Positions 47,601 to 58,289 of a DNA stretch of 64,000 nt are shown here, piece after piece. Position numbers and translations under genes: made by a program. Within the stretch, counting starts at the first letter, position 1. Each line of letters starts with the position of its first letter. The DNA comes from Liolophura sinensis. Its lineage: Eukaryota > Mollusca > Polyplacophora > Chitonida > Chitonidae. Location of the stretch: the NCBI RefSeq assembly GCF_032854445.1, contig NC_088300.1:63276984-63340983 (forward strand), given 5' to 3'. The notes beneath the pieces were generated by a model. That model worked only from the letters and a program-made list of their open reading frames with translations. It was not told the DNA's origin and did not search any database.

Positions 47601-47873
47601 GACACCAAAAAAGTAAACTGGCCCGATACCATGGCCATCGACGAGGAGGGGTACTTGTGGGTAACAACTGCAGATGCTGGCCGCTGGTTCTTGGGTCGTC
47701 TTGACTTTTCGTCCGAGGGACCAGCTAACATGAGGATTTTTCGCATCTTCATCGGGGAACTAAGCTACCTGAATGAAAGAAAACACGAAATGATAAGCGA
47801 CGTTAGCCCAGTGACGCTGACACAGATACTTCTACTTTTCTGCCTTCTTGTATCGCGCTGTATAAGCGCGTAA
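44311..47873 (+). CDS. Yellow/MRJP-family secreted protein, two exons
   Basis: Exons 44311-44668 and 46885-47873 (donor GTAAGC, acceptor TTTACAG, phase 1) give 448 residues, typical for the family. Features in order: signal peptide (MLFLRFLTGTLYVLFVHAG); YSWTSVDYDW; YIPQNNGISGIKVYRDDVYV; MPRFFDGVPASLN; MEIDPNTGLMWAVDVG; CPGKLVVYDLET; FLNDLVLDYVDG; NGIAMSSDFRYVYFSS; WPDTMAIDEEGYLWV. These are hallmarks of the MRJP/Yellow beta-propeller. Insect relatives act in cuticle pigmentation and dopachrome conversion; the role here is unknown. The C-terminus is hydrophobic (TLTQILLLFCLLVS) with almost nothing after it, as in GPI-anchor signals. The ATG at 44311 aligns with the paralog's ATG; an in-frame ATG at 44290 would add seven residues. 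Confidence 0.95.
44733..44919. mobile_element. MITE family A, partial copy
   Basis: It ends with ACAGACTTTCTATTAAATTA ACAGATTA and TTTTTGAGTGTA, like the right end of the copies at 52.3 and 60.3 kb. The internal CAACATAAAGATTCCATTAC is in inverted orientation relative to them. The left terminus is eroded. Confidence 0.6.
46326..46490 (-). repeat. SINE family I, truncated
   Basis: It reads TTTATTTATTTGGTTGGTGT TTCATGCC, TATACGACGGCGGCCAGCAA, GGAGGAAACCGGGC and CAGACCTTCGCACGTA. The head is missing. Confidence 0.85.
46782..46828 (+). repeat. Fragment of Yellow exon 2 inside the intron
   Basis: AACAAGAAACTCTTGCCCTG CCAAATTTGTCGTGTGTGAC matches exon 2 of this gene around 46990-47035 (ACAAGAAACTCTTGCCCCGG CAAACTTGTCGTGTATGAT) with few differences. 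It lies about 60 bases before the exon 2 acceptor. Confidence 0.75.
46885..47873 (+). CDS. Yellow-family gene exon 2
   Basis: The acceptor TTTTTGGTTTACAG ends at 46884, and AT completes an Asp codon (DDCNSLQYVQSMEID). It encodes the remaining beta-propeller and the hydrophobic C-terminus, ending in TAA at 47871-47873. No internal stop or frameshift. Confidence 0.95.
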
Positions 47874-49226
47874 TCTGTTCATTATCAGTTTTCAGAATAT
47901 AGTGTAGCCATACTTCGAGATTATACAACATCTAAATTGTGATTACATGTAAAGGTAATTTTAAAGAAGGAACTGGAACGCTTATTTTAGCATAATTTTT
48001 ATTACCGGTGCATCCCTATATGTTTGATGTACCTAATTAACAATGTGTCTTTAGAAGTTGTCATGTGAATGAAATTGATTCGACTATTTCAGTGACAAAA
48101 TTGAGTTGAAACATTCTGCGTTTCATATAATAGTTTACATTTCATGTCTCAGAAAAAGTTTAGTGTTACTTTATGAGTCATATCACCTTTACCAATATTT
48201 TAGGCAATGCAAAATTTAACACTTTCACGGTTGTAAGCAATCGGTCATCAGTTATGTGAGTTTAAATGCAAACATTTTGGAACAATTGAAAGACGGAGCA
48301 CGCAAATTCGCAATATCCCCACGTCCCGCAGAAAATCTTCACGGTCATGAACTCCAGACTCTTACTATGCGATTGAAGATATTACAGAGCAGGATATTAC
48401 AAACTGGAAATACGAACCTTAACAGGAAGCTTATAAACTGAAATCAGAGATGTATATACGTTTGTCTTAAGTTCTGAAGTGAAGGCACGAATGTTAACTA
48501 CATGGAGATAAGAATCTTTGTATAGTGACTGCAGGAATGCTCTGTAACCTGGAAAGAATCTTTGTAAAGTGGACACAGGAATGTTCGTGAAGTGGAGATA
48601 GGAGTGAAGAATTTTTGTAAACTTGAAGAATAAAACTTTGTAAATTTGAGGTATGAAGTTGGCCGATATATCAGCTTTGCAATGGTATCTTGTACAGTCT
48701 ATTTCTGGACCGAAATTGTTCCTGATCTTTGTTTGAATGGAGAGCATATATGGAGATATTGAAGAGCATGCTATGATACCAAATGAAGCGGAAACCAAGT
48801 CTTTTCTGGATAGCACACGTGTTTTTGTTATCATGTTGTATGTTTATATTTTAATTTTGACAAATATGGTGATGACAGTTTATACATGTTTTTAAACTCA
48901 AAGCTGTGAAGTTTTAATGGATTTTTTTTATCAGTCAAGGCCAGTATCTTAGTATTCTGATATTACTTTTAATTTCTTAGTATATATTATTTACATTAAG
49001 CCATGCCTGCCGCAAAAATAAAAAGGTGTATTTGTACTGATAGTAAAACCGTGATGAAATAAAGATTATTATCATTATATTATGTGATGATCATTATTGT
49101 TTCTTTTTGTAACGTCATGCTTCGGTTAAGCACCATACAGAAAAACACCAAAATCACAAAAACTCTCGATCTATACTTATCTGCGAGCTACCCACAGAAT
49201 GACATTTTCATACAATATATTGTAAA
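47874..49226 (+). other. 3' flank of the Yellow-family gene
   Basis: Probable 3' UTR followed by spacer. Open frames here (for example 48397-48834 minus) have no recognised domain. Confidence 0.5.
49058..49063 (+). terminator. Candidate polyadenylation signal, Yellow-family gene
   Basis: AATAAA followed by T- and GT-containing sequence, about 1.2 kb after the stop. Other AT-rich candidates exist, so the choice is uncertain. Confidence 0.3.
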
Positions 49227-49325
49227 TCAGTGCATGTATTTATTTCTTAATTTGATTGGTGGTTTACGTTGTAATCAAGAAAATTTCACTTATACCAGTA
49301 TTATGGTGGAAGGAAACCGCAGTAT
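49227..49325 (-). repeat. SINE family I tail, abutting the 32-bp array
   Basis: TTTGATTGGTGGTTTACGTT GTAATCAAGAAAATTTCACT TATA and ATTATGGTGGAAGGAAACCG are SINE-I 3' sequence in reverse. The 32-bp array starts about 15 bases further on. Confidence 0.75.
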
Positions 49326-49340
49326 AGGTTTCTGCCTTTG

Positions 49341-51628
49341 TCCAGTTGTATGCCTGTCTATGCGTGTCTTTATCCAGTTGTACGCCTGTCTTTGTGTGTC
49401 TTAGTGCAGTTGTATGCCTGTCTATGCGTGTCTTGGTCCGGTTGTATGCCTACCTCTGTATGTCTTTGTCCAGATGTATGCCTGTCTATTTGTGTCTTTG
49501 TCCAGTTGTATGTCTGTCTATGTGTGTCTTTATCCAGTTGTACGCCTGCCTAGGTGTGAGTTTGTCCAGTTGTATGCGCCTGTCTGTCTGTGTCTTTGTC
49601 CAGTTGTATGCCAGTCTTTGTGTGTCTTTATCCAGTTGTACGCCTGCCTAGGTGTGAGTTTGTCCAGTTGTATGCGCCTATTTATCTGTGTTTTTGTCCA
49701 GTTGTATGCCTGTCTATATGTGTCTTTGTCAAGGTGTTCCTTTCATATTTCATGTGATGTGTTTCTTTGTCCAGTTGTATGCGTGTCTTTGTGTGTCTTA
49801 GCCCAGTTATATGCCTGTCTTTGTGTGTCTTTATCCAGTTGTAGGCCTGTCTTTGTGTGTCTTAGTCCAGTTGTATGCCTGTCTATGTGTGTCTTTATCC
49901 AGCTGTACGACTGTCTTTGTGTGTCTTAGTGCAGTTGTATGCCTGTCTATGTGTTTCGTTGTCCAGTTGTATGCCTGTCTATTTGTGTCTTTATCCAGCT
50001 GTATGCCTGTCTATGTGTTTCTTTATCCAGCTGTATGCCTGTCTATGTGTGTCTTTTTCCAGTTGTATGCCTGTCTTTGTGTGTCTTAGTCCAGTTGTAT
50101 GCCTGACTATATGCGTGTTTGTCAAGTTGTATGCGTTTCTCTGTGTGTCTTAGTCCAGTTGTATGCCTGTTTTTGTGTGTCTTTATCCAGTTGTATGCCT
50201 GTCTTTGTGCGCCTTATTCCAGTTGTATGACCTGTCTATGTGTGTCTTAGTCCAGTTGTATGCCTATCTATGTGTGTCTTTATCCAGTTGTACGCCTGTC
50301 TTTGTGTGTCTTAGTCCAGTTGTATGCCTGTCTATGTGTGTTTTCATCCAGTTGTACGCCTGTCTTTGGGTGTCTTAGTCCACTTGTACGCCTGTCTTTG
50401 GGTGTCTTAGTCCAGTTGTATGCCTGTCTATGTGTGTCTTAGTCCATTTGTATGCCTGTCTATGCGTTTCTTTATCCAATTGTACGCCCGTCTTTGTGTG
50501 TCTTAGTCCAGTTGTTACCCTGTCTTTGTGTTTCTTTGTCCAGTTGTATGCCTGTCTTTGTGTGTCTTAGTCCAGTTGTATGCCTGACTATATGTGTGTT
50601 TGTCAAGTTGTATGCGTGTCTCTGTGTGTCTTAGTCCAGTTGTACGCCTGTCTTTGTGTGTCTTAGTCCAGTTGTATGCCTGTCTATGCGTGTCTTTATC
50701 CAGTTGTACGCCTGTCTATGTGTGTCTTTGTGCAGTTGCATGCCTGTCTATGTGTTTCTTTGTCCAGTTGTATGCCTATCTATTTGTGTCTTTATCCAGT
50801 TGTATGCCCGTCTATGTGTTTCTTTGTCCAGTTGTATGCCTGACTATATGTGTGTTTTTCAAGTTGTATGCGTGTCTCTGTGTCTTTGCCCAGTTGTATG
50901 CCTGTCTATATGTGTGTTTGTCAAGTTGTATGCGTCTCTGTGTGTCTTTATCCAGTAGATTGCTTTTGTGTTTCTTTATCCAGTTGTACGCCTGTCTTTG
51001 TGTGCCTTAGTCCAGTTGTATGCCTGTCTATGTATTGCGTTGTCCAATTGTATGCCTGTCTATGTGTGTCTTTATCCAGTTGTATGCCTGTCTATATGTT
51101 TCTTTGTCCAGTTGTATGCCTGTCTTTGCGTGTCTTGGTCCGGTTGTATGCCTGTCTATGTGTGTCTTTATCCAGTTGTACGCCTATGTGTAAGTTTGTC
51201 CAGTTGTATGCGCCTGTCTGTCTGTGTCTTAGTCCAATTGTACGCCTGTCTTTGTGTGTCTTAGTCCAGTTGTATGCCTGTCTATGCGTGTCTTTATCCA
51301 GCTGTACGACTGTCTTTGTGTGTCTTAGTCCAGTTGTATGCCTGTCTATGTGTTTCTTTGTCCAGTTGTATGCCTGTCTATGCGTGTCTTTATCCAGTTG
51401 TATGCCCGTCTATGTGTTTCTTTGTCCAGTTGTATGCCTGACTATATGTGTGTTTGTCAAGTTGTATGCGTGTCTCTGTGTGTCTTAGTCCAGTTGTGTG
51501 TCTTTATCCAGTTGTATCCAGTGTGAGTTTGTCCAGTTGTATGCGCCTATTTATCTGTGTTTTTGTCCAGTTGTATGCCTGTCTATATGTGTCTTTGTCA
51601 AGGTGTTCCTTTCATATTCCATGTGATG
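49341..51628 (+). repeat. 32-bp minisatellite array, about 70 copies
   Basis: The unit is CAGTTGTATGCCTGTCTATG TGTGTCTTTATC, with a second common form having TACGCC, CTTTG and CTTAGTC. The two forms often alternate, making a 64-bp dimer. Because 32 is not a multiple of three, each frame cycles through the unit every 96 bases; this gives overlapping Cys-rich open frames of up to 212 codons (50850-51488) in all three plus frames. These are by-products of the repeat. A variant segment with CAAGGTGTTCCTTTCATATT ends the array and also occurs inside it at 49730-49759. Confidence 0.95.
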
Positions 51629-52297
51629 AAGTAAAGGCCTTGGTATCAAACGACAAAGCCAACATGGCCTAAAATTTTCACTTCAGTCACTTATATGTTC
51701 GAACTACACCTGCATATAGGATGTTAATGGCTACCGACATTTACCAGCTACAATCAGTTTCTGTTATCTTTAGAGTACGTATGATATATGTATATATGTG
51801 TTACCCTGCCCTTCATAGCAGGGTATCTTCTAACCTATAATATATACATATACCAGTACATGTTACCAACTTTTTCAGGCTCAATGATTTTGTAGGTCGA
51901 CGGTTTACAAAATGTGAAGTCATCATGTATCGTATATCTTGTGCGTTCTTTGTGTGTGGCGTTCATTGCATGTCATGTGAATCCTTGATGCATCACATGA
52001 TAGAACAAGTTCATTTAGTATGTAGCACCATATAAGCCTGAATACATCATAAACTGTCACACCTGACATAATCTATCATTAAGAAATTAGAGCTACTCAT
52101 CCCTCATTAGGGCAAGGTTACAACATTTCATTGCATGCAGCATATGCATGAGTATAACCTTTATTCAGTCTTCATACTTAAATTCATTGGGATTTCTCAG
52201 ATTTGGTTCACAGGTGAATTTCATATAAGTATGATGCATATGCAGGTGTTAGGTTTATTTATAACATCCTGTCGTTTCTAAAACTGGATGATCCAGT

Positions 52298-52541
52298 ACA
52301 CTAAAGAAATCAATCCGTTAATTTGAACAGAAAGCCCGTTGTCTGAGTGATGCTAAAATGTAATCTGTTAGTATAACATAATCATGTCGTATTCAACATA
52401 TTATGTTTGTCTAATAGAATCTTTATGATGAATTAACAGAATATATGTGTTATATTTAAATATATAATCTGTTGCAATAGCTAAATACATTTTGCATCAC
52501 TCAGATTTTCTGTTAAAATTAACATTAATTGTTTTAGTGTA
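52298..52541. mobile_element. MITE family A, best copy
   Basis: The left end TACACTAAAGAAATCAATCC GTTAATTTGAACAGAAAG and the right end CTGTTAAAATTAACATTAAT TGTTTTAGTGTA are inverted repeats. The inner arms (TGAGTGATGCTAAAATGTAA TCTG and its inverse near 52480-52505) continue the symmetry. It is 244 bp, non-coding, and flanked by TA, which suits a Tc1/mariner-type origin. Confidence 0.8.
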
Positions 52542-53319
52542 GCAAGAAATGGCATACCGTTATAAATTTCCTAACTGGCCTGCGCAGGCAATCTTAAACA
52601 CCGTCGTATAAAATTCATAAGTCTATTCACCGCTAAAAAACTCCATTCAGATATCTAAATATATCGGGGAATTCAGTGACTAGTACTGGAGTTTCGCCGA
52701 CAGTCTTCGATATTTATTGCAGCAACTTCATGTAAAAGTCAATACATGCACTTTCCTCAGACGAATCACTTTTATCCACAGGCAGTAGAGACAAGAAAAT
52801 TGAGGAAAATTAATATTATTTAGAAGTTAGTCAACAGAGATGGTTAATGTAAGACCAAAAGAAAGGCGATTGCAGCCCATGCAGGTGTAGGCCTATGCCT
52901 CCGGAAGACAAGGCAAGCAGCCAATCCCCTCACTGAAGATTTCTCGCAAAAATCCGGAAAGCATCCAATTCGTGTCGCGTTGTTACGAATTTCGTTTGAT
53001 GCATTTCTTGTAAATATGCATTGCATTTATGAGGAGAATGGAAAAACGGAGAAATCATTATCAGCTATATTGCCACTCATTACACGCCTGAATTCGAAAA
53101 CAATGTTTCACTACACGCCGAGCCACGCCGTGTTTATCAAGAAACAGCAACGATACATGTAAAAATGGTTTGCAAAATTGTACGCATGTATACAGAAGTT
53201 TAAAATTTTTCCTGCCTTGAAGGACATTGAATCAATCAGAAACACTAACAACCTGATTCTGATCATGATGGAATGGCTTTCCTGCTCAGCTGCATTAGGG
53301 CTATCATTATATCAGCTTT

Positions 53320-53449
53320 AAGCAACCTGCAGATGGTCCTTGATTTCTACCTGGCAGAGTTCCTCCCGCAATAATGCTGGCAGCCGTCGTATGAGTGAAA
53401 TATTCTCGAGTACGGCTTATAACACCAATCAAATAAATCAATAAATCAG
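53320..53449 (+). repeat. SINE family I 3' half
   Basis: It reads CAACCTGCAGATGGTCCTTG, CCGCAATAATGCTGGCAGCC GTCGTATGAGTGAAATATTC TCGAGTACGG and CACCAATCAAATAAATCAAT AAAT. The head is absent. Confidence 0.85.
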
Positions 53450-56068
53450 CTTTAACAATACTTTCATTACGCTTAGAAACACCGTTACAGTATATGATAT
53501 TTGTTTATGAATATCCTTATTTAAAACCGCTCTTAAACCTCATAAAAAAATGTCTCTCATTCAGGAGAAATAAACTTTGCGTGCCCGTGCAGCGTCTACA
53601 TACTGTAAACACAATGCTCCGTTATACGGAGCTGGACTATTATGAAAGCAACCCCGTGTTCACCTCCAGGCACATGTCTAGGCCTTCACTTTGTACAGGC
53701 TTGGCAACAGGTTTGACCTCTATATGCACCGCGAGAGGTAACACATGTAGCCCGAAATGACCGATCACGATGAGGCAGCGTGGCTAGCCCTGTTCACAGT
53801 CTGACACCTTTGATGTGATTGATCGGATCATCTCCCGTGCCAAATAATCCGCTGAATAAGGAGAACCTCTGATAGCGTAATTTAACGCTAGGGTCTGTCT
53901 GAAGTCCATTTACGTCACGAAAATACCTGAATCTTGAGACATACCAATAGACTTAAATATGTAAATAAACAATCGTGCACAAACAAAGTCGAAAAAAAAA
54001 AAAGGACGCAGTGATATACATGATAAATTTATTACATCTTTCAGTTACAAAAGAGCACATTTTATCATTCAATACTCTCATACTTCCTTATCTGCAATCT
54101 GAACCGAAATATCAGACTTCCACGTTATGAAAATACTGTCGGTGCCCACATACAGGCTAATACACCAATCTAACTCGTCAGGCCATAACCATAATATTAA
54201 CAATGATATTTTCATCCCCCGAGATCATGAATTTGTTACTCCGCATTTTCCAGGTTCATGTAACTCTGACCTTAGTAGTAGACCATGTGTCCAGACACAA
54301 ACAGATAAAAAATAGTAACGTTCACAAGGAACCAGAAAAAAGGAAGAGTCACACAATAAATTCCATAATGTTATCAGACTACAAGTTTGCCTAGAAAATG
54401 TAATGGACAATATAAGATGGGTGGTGGCAAGATAAAAACGAATTGTTTAGCTGCTCATTATCACATCCTGAACCAGAAAACTATCAAAATAACAAGGGAA
54501 TTCCCCATATCACACCTTGCATGTTAAGTATAGATTTCTTGGCAAACACAAGAGATTGAAAGACTGGATAATATTATACTAAGGGCCAGGCAAACTTGGG
54601 TCACTCAGTACACAATAAATACAGTGAAAACAATGTTTACACAAATTTGTTTCTTCATCTTTCTGATAATTGCGGATTTTTAAACCAGTGCACTAGCAGG
54701 ATAAAGTAGTACAATAAATATGTACTACACCAGAAGAATTCACAAGCCCCACAACTTCTCAACACATCAGTGAAATAGTATATAATATAATCCTCCTTCC
54801 CACCACTTAGCACTGTGCTGAGGCTAACTCATCAAACACACATTCAGTGGCCTTTTTCCATATTACGATGAAAATCTACTCAACTTATTTGCATAATATA
54901 ATTTGAGTAAATGTCAGTCAATGGTCGGTGCACTTTCTTTTTATTAATTTCATGTAAAGATAAGAAAAGAAAAAAAAAGCAACATCAAAACAATAAACAG
55001 GTCAAAAAGCTCATAATCTCTTTTGATACCAGATGCTCAACTGCTTAAGCTTAACCTTAAGTTTGCATACTCTGTACATTAACCTGCAAATCTATCTAAA
55101 TTTTACGTTAAAAACAAATGCAATTTTCTTGACAGTCGATAACAACTGTTGAAGAAGAAGTTAGCATTTCCAACCACACTACTGCCTTTATGCCGATTTG
55201 ATAAGGTTTATTCATATACATGACTGAATAAACACTGGAGCTTATCAGAATGGATTCCAACCACAGGCTCAAATACCTGTTGCACTCCTCCTTGGAAGGG
55301 CAGACAAAAATAGAAGTCCAAGCTGCACTCAGGTTAACCATTCCCGAAATAAATATATTCGGACGCGCGAGCACAGCATCAGTTACATATTTCTACCCAG
55401 CAAAAATGGCTCCTTCTTTCATCAAGGAACTTGTAGAACAATTATCCATTTTCTCATATACATGTAAAAAGTTACAATGTATAAAGCCCAACATGGTGTT
55501 ACCTACTGCTATCTCTAAGTTAAAGGCAGTCACAAGTCTATTCTGTGTTATAAGGCGTTATCTGAAGCCGAGGAGCACCATGAACTTTATGCGAGTTATG
55601 CCCTACAGTAAAGTAGTACATGTACTAGACTATATTAGGAAGTACAACTGATGTACAGTAGCTAAGGTCTATGTGAATCATATCTCACTCATGTCAAATG
55701 CAACGGTTGGGACAGCTATAAATTACAGGCAGGTGACAGGCCTTTGCGAAAAACCAGTAAGCATGGCGTATTTTGACAGTCAGTCGGTATTTTCGGTTCT
55801 TATTCAGAGAAGCTCCTTGTTTCTTGTTGCAGTTATTTTCCCCTGGAATAACCCAGACGATAACCCTCGTATCACAGCAACCACGCCTTTGCCATGATTT
55901 ACAGAGTGTGACACAGTCAATGGCACACACTGGAAAAGATAGGGTCTGAGGTGTTGCTCAGGAAGCCTGCACCACATCGCGGTATTCCTTCATCAGTGAC
56001 ATTCAAGCTTGTTGAACAAGGTCACACAGTAACATATGGCAGCCTCATTTGAGACTGAACAGCTTTCC

Positions 56069-57079
56069 TCACCAGTAAGGTAATGTTGTGTCTACATGAT
56101 TCCAGCAAGCAAACTCTGTCCAAGACCCAACCTCTTTCACCTGTGATATTGAAGTCACTCCTGTCTTACTTTCTGGAGATGGTTTGCACTGATCCGAAAT
56201 GACTTCATAATTCTGGCCATGATTGCTGTCCCAGTACTCCTTTGAGTCGCTGATAAAGCAAACAGCAAACATAATTTTCTTTGTACGATCATAGTTTGTT
56301 GGCACGTGAATTTCAAACGTGAAAGTATCATATGCCTTTCCCTGTGCTTCTGATGTGTTAGCAGCATACACTGCTGGCAAGTCTGTAAATGTATCCCAGG
56401 AGTCAAATGTTACTCTCACAAAAACACTTTTGTCAAACGAAATATTTTTAACCTTTATTGTCCCCATCAAGCTGTAGTCTTTTAAAATCACATTTTCCAA
56501 AGACACACAGTCTTTCTCCAGTCTATCACGGAAGAGTGCATAATCAGAAGCAGGCTGTGTAAAATTCAGTGATAGTGGGGATTTATCTGTGACTCCTGCT
56601 GATGCACCTTTTGTCAATGCAGACAATATTTCTGGGCGAATTTTGGGCGGTACATCAGATGGTTCGGTCATTATTCTTACCGTTGCCAAGGCGTGACCCT
56701 TGTGATCGGCAAAAGAGACTCGTTTCTTCCTTTTTCCATCCGCTGATGTCGCTGTTGTAGAGGTCACAGGTAACAATGAAGTGTCGTCAACATCAGAGTC
56801 ATGATCTGCATTGTTACTTTTGTCATTCTCGAAATTCAGTGGCTTTGTTACAATGATAGGTTTCAAAGGTGGTAACCTACGTGTTTGACCATTTGTCTTT
56901 GCAGCAAAACAGGAGAACTGTTTCAGTCCTTTTGAGTGTATTGTAATGGGACAATCTCCTGTGTATGCACGACTAAGGAACTGGAAGCCTGCACCTGGAG
57001 GGCTTGATGCTAACAGATAGGATGCATAATCGACTGGCATGTTGACCGGCCTTTGGCTGCACTCCACCACATCCAGCAT
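56069..57079 (-). CDS. PPP1R3: Glycogen-targeting regulatory subunit of protein phosphatase 1
   Basis: The product has 336 residues. Scaffold subunits of this family carry PP1 to glycogen, where it dephosphorylates glycogen synthase and phosphorylase, favouring glycogen storage. Visible features: an N-terminal MPVDYASYLLASSPP block resembling PPP1R3C-type proteins; the PP1-docking motif RVSF (about 120-123) within KKRVSFADHKGHAL; and a CBM21 domain (about 171-294) with FTQPASDYALFRDRL, VSLENVILKDYSLMGTIKV, VRVTFDSWDTFTDLP and WDSNHGQNYEV. The coding sequence is one exon, as is common in the family. The reading frame is open six bases further upstream from a spliced junction at 57087 (TTATATTCAG acceptor on this strand), but the first ATG is at 57079. 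Which vertebrate subtype is closest cannot be settled by eye. Confidence 0.94.
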   Translation of the reverse strand: MLDVVECSQRPVNMPVDYASYLLASSPPGAGFQFLSRAYTGDCPITIHSKGLKQFSCFAAKTNGQTRRLPPLKPIIVTKPLNFENDKSNNADHDSDVDDTSLLPVTSTTATSADGKRKKRVSFADHKGHALATVRIMTEPSDVPPKIRPEILSALTKGASAGVTDKSPLSLNFTQPASDYALFRDRLEKDCVSLENVILKDYSLMGTIKVKNISFDKSVFVRVTFDSWDTFTDLPAVYAANTSEAQGKAYDTFTFEIHVPTNYDRTKKIMFAVCFISDSKEYWDSNHGQNYEVISDQCKPSPESKTGVTSISQVKEVGSWTEFACWNHVDTTLPYW

Positions 57080-57202
57080 TGGCAATTCTGAATATAAAAA
57101 TAACAGAAACTTATAAATTCTGTGGTAAAATCAACACCTCTAATATACAGTCAGTATAACTATCAGAGATATAGTTTGATATGCCAAAATAAATGTCAAT
57201 GA

Positions 57203-57485
57203 GAAAACCAACTTTGATTTTTTTTTTGATTGGTGTTTTACGCCGTACTCAAGAATATTTCACTTATACGACGGCGGCCAGCATTATGGTGGGTGGAAAC
57301 CGGGCAGAGCCTGGGGGAAACCCACGACCATCCACAGGTTGCTGGCAGACCTTCTCATGTACGGCCGCCAGCATGAGCTGGACTTGAACTCACAGCGACC
57401 CGCATTGGTGAGAGACTCCTGGGTCATTATGCTGCGCTAGCGCTTTAACCGACTGAGCCACGGAGGCCCCGAAAACCAACTTTGA
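57203..57485 (-). mobile_element. SINE family I, full length, with 15-bp target-site duplication
   Basis: Read on the minus strand from 57470: head GGGGCCTCCGTGGCTCAGTC GGTTAAAGCGC (A box), GTGAGTTCAAGTCCAGCTCA (B box), the body, and the tail ACACCAATCAAAAAAAAAA. Perfect direct repeats GAAAACCAACTTTGA flank it at 57203-57217 and 57471-57485. This is the most complete SINE-I copy in the window and can serve as its reference. Confidence 0.95.
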
Positions 57486-58251
57486 GGTGGAGTTTTAAAT
57501 AAATCTTGCTAAAAACTAAAGACGTGGTAACCTGAGAGGAAAAGTAAGGTTGAAGGGAATAATAACTGTTTACACAGAAAAGTCAATTTTGTCATCATGC
57601 TATTCTGCAGAAAAGCAACAATTGGCACATTCTGTTACATACTAAGTTAACACTGATGTGAAATATAAAACCAGCAAGAAGCAGTTTGTATATACAGTAA
57701 TTAGGTACACGTACAGGTCGTGTAGGTGTTTAGCACCATACCCAGCGCCACTGATAGCCCAAGGCACACCTGCGGTGTGAATTCGGCTGAGCAACATTCT
57801 TATTTTATCATCAGACATATTGCCAAGAAAGGTCAAGGTCGGTGCATCAGCATTTTTTAGACTCGGCTCCCACAACTTCCCTCCCTGAAAGGCAGAATCT
57901 CTCGAAATCTGACCTCTCATTTCTTAATTATATGTTCCAGTGTTTTGACAAAACACCACGCACTCGTCAAGAGAATACCTTTCACTTTAGATCAAAATTA
58001 TACCAAATCACATAATGTTAATCCATGACAAAATGTGGAGGTGGATGGCGGACGGCCACATTCAATTTATTTTCATTACAGCAAGTCTGTAAAACGGCAC
58101 AAAATATTGTATTAAAGATGGTATTAATACAACAAGGCAGACGATCGAAATGACCCATTGTATTCTCCTCACATAGATATCAAGAAAATAAAAACAAACG
58201 GCGAGTTTGGATTGATCAAACCGCTAGAGACGTTCGGACATCAAACTGACA

Positions 58252-58289
58252 CCGCCGGCTCCTGTGTAACTCACTGCAAGAGCCGGCGG
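58252..58289. promoter_or_regulatory. GC-rich perfect inverted repeat
   Basis: CCGCCGGCTC at 58252-58261 and GAGCCGGCGG at 58280-58289 are perfect 10-bp arms around an 18-base loop, about 70-110 bp downstream of the candidate first-exon donor of the PPP1R3-family gene. It could form a hairpin in the primary transcript or be a paired protein site. Function unknown. Confidence 0.45.

Larger units (their letters stand above)
51629..56068. other. Region between the 32-bp array and the PPP1R3-family gene
   Basis: No gene recognised. It includes a MITE (52298-52541) and a SINE piece (53320-53449). The last one to two kilobases probably hold the 3' UTR of the minus-strand PPP1R3-family gene. A 133-codon plus-strand frame at 55250-55651 has no recognised domain and lies opposite that UTR. 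Confidence 0.5.

Noticed and set aside
49341-51628. A CRISPR-like array
   Set aside because: The 32-bp units are contiguous with no unique spacers, and the host is an animal. It is a minisatellite.
49084-51672. A Cys-rich secreted repeat protein gene
   Set aside because: Open frames occur in all three plus frames because the period is not a multiple of three; there is no signal peptide, splice structure or promoter.
55250-55651. 133-codon plus-strand frame near the PPP1R3-family gene
   Set aside because: It lies opposite the likely 3' UTR of that gene and has no recognisable domain.
57642-57920. 92-codon minus-strand frame considered as a coding first exon for the PPP1R3-family protein
   Set aside because: No donor joins it in phase, and the frame entering exon 2 from the better donor at 58361 meets a stop before any ATG. 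The family domains are complete without it.
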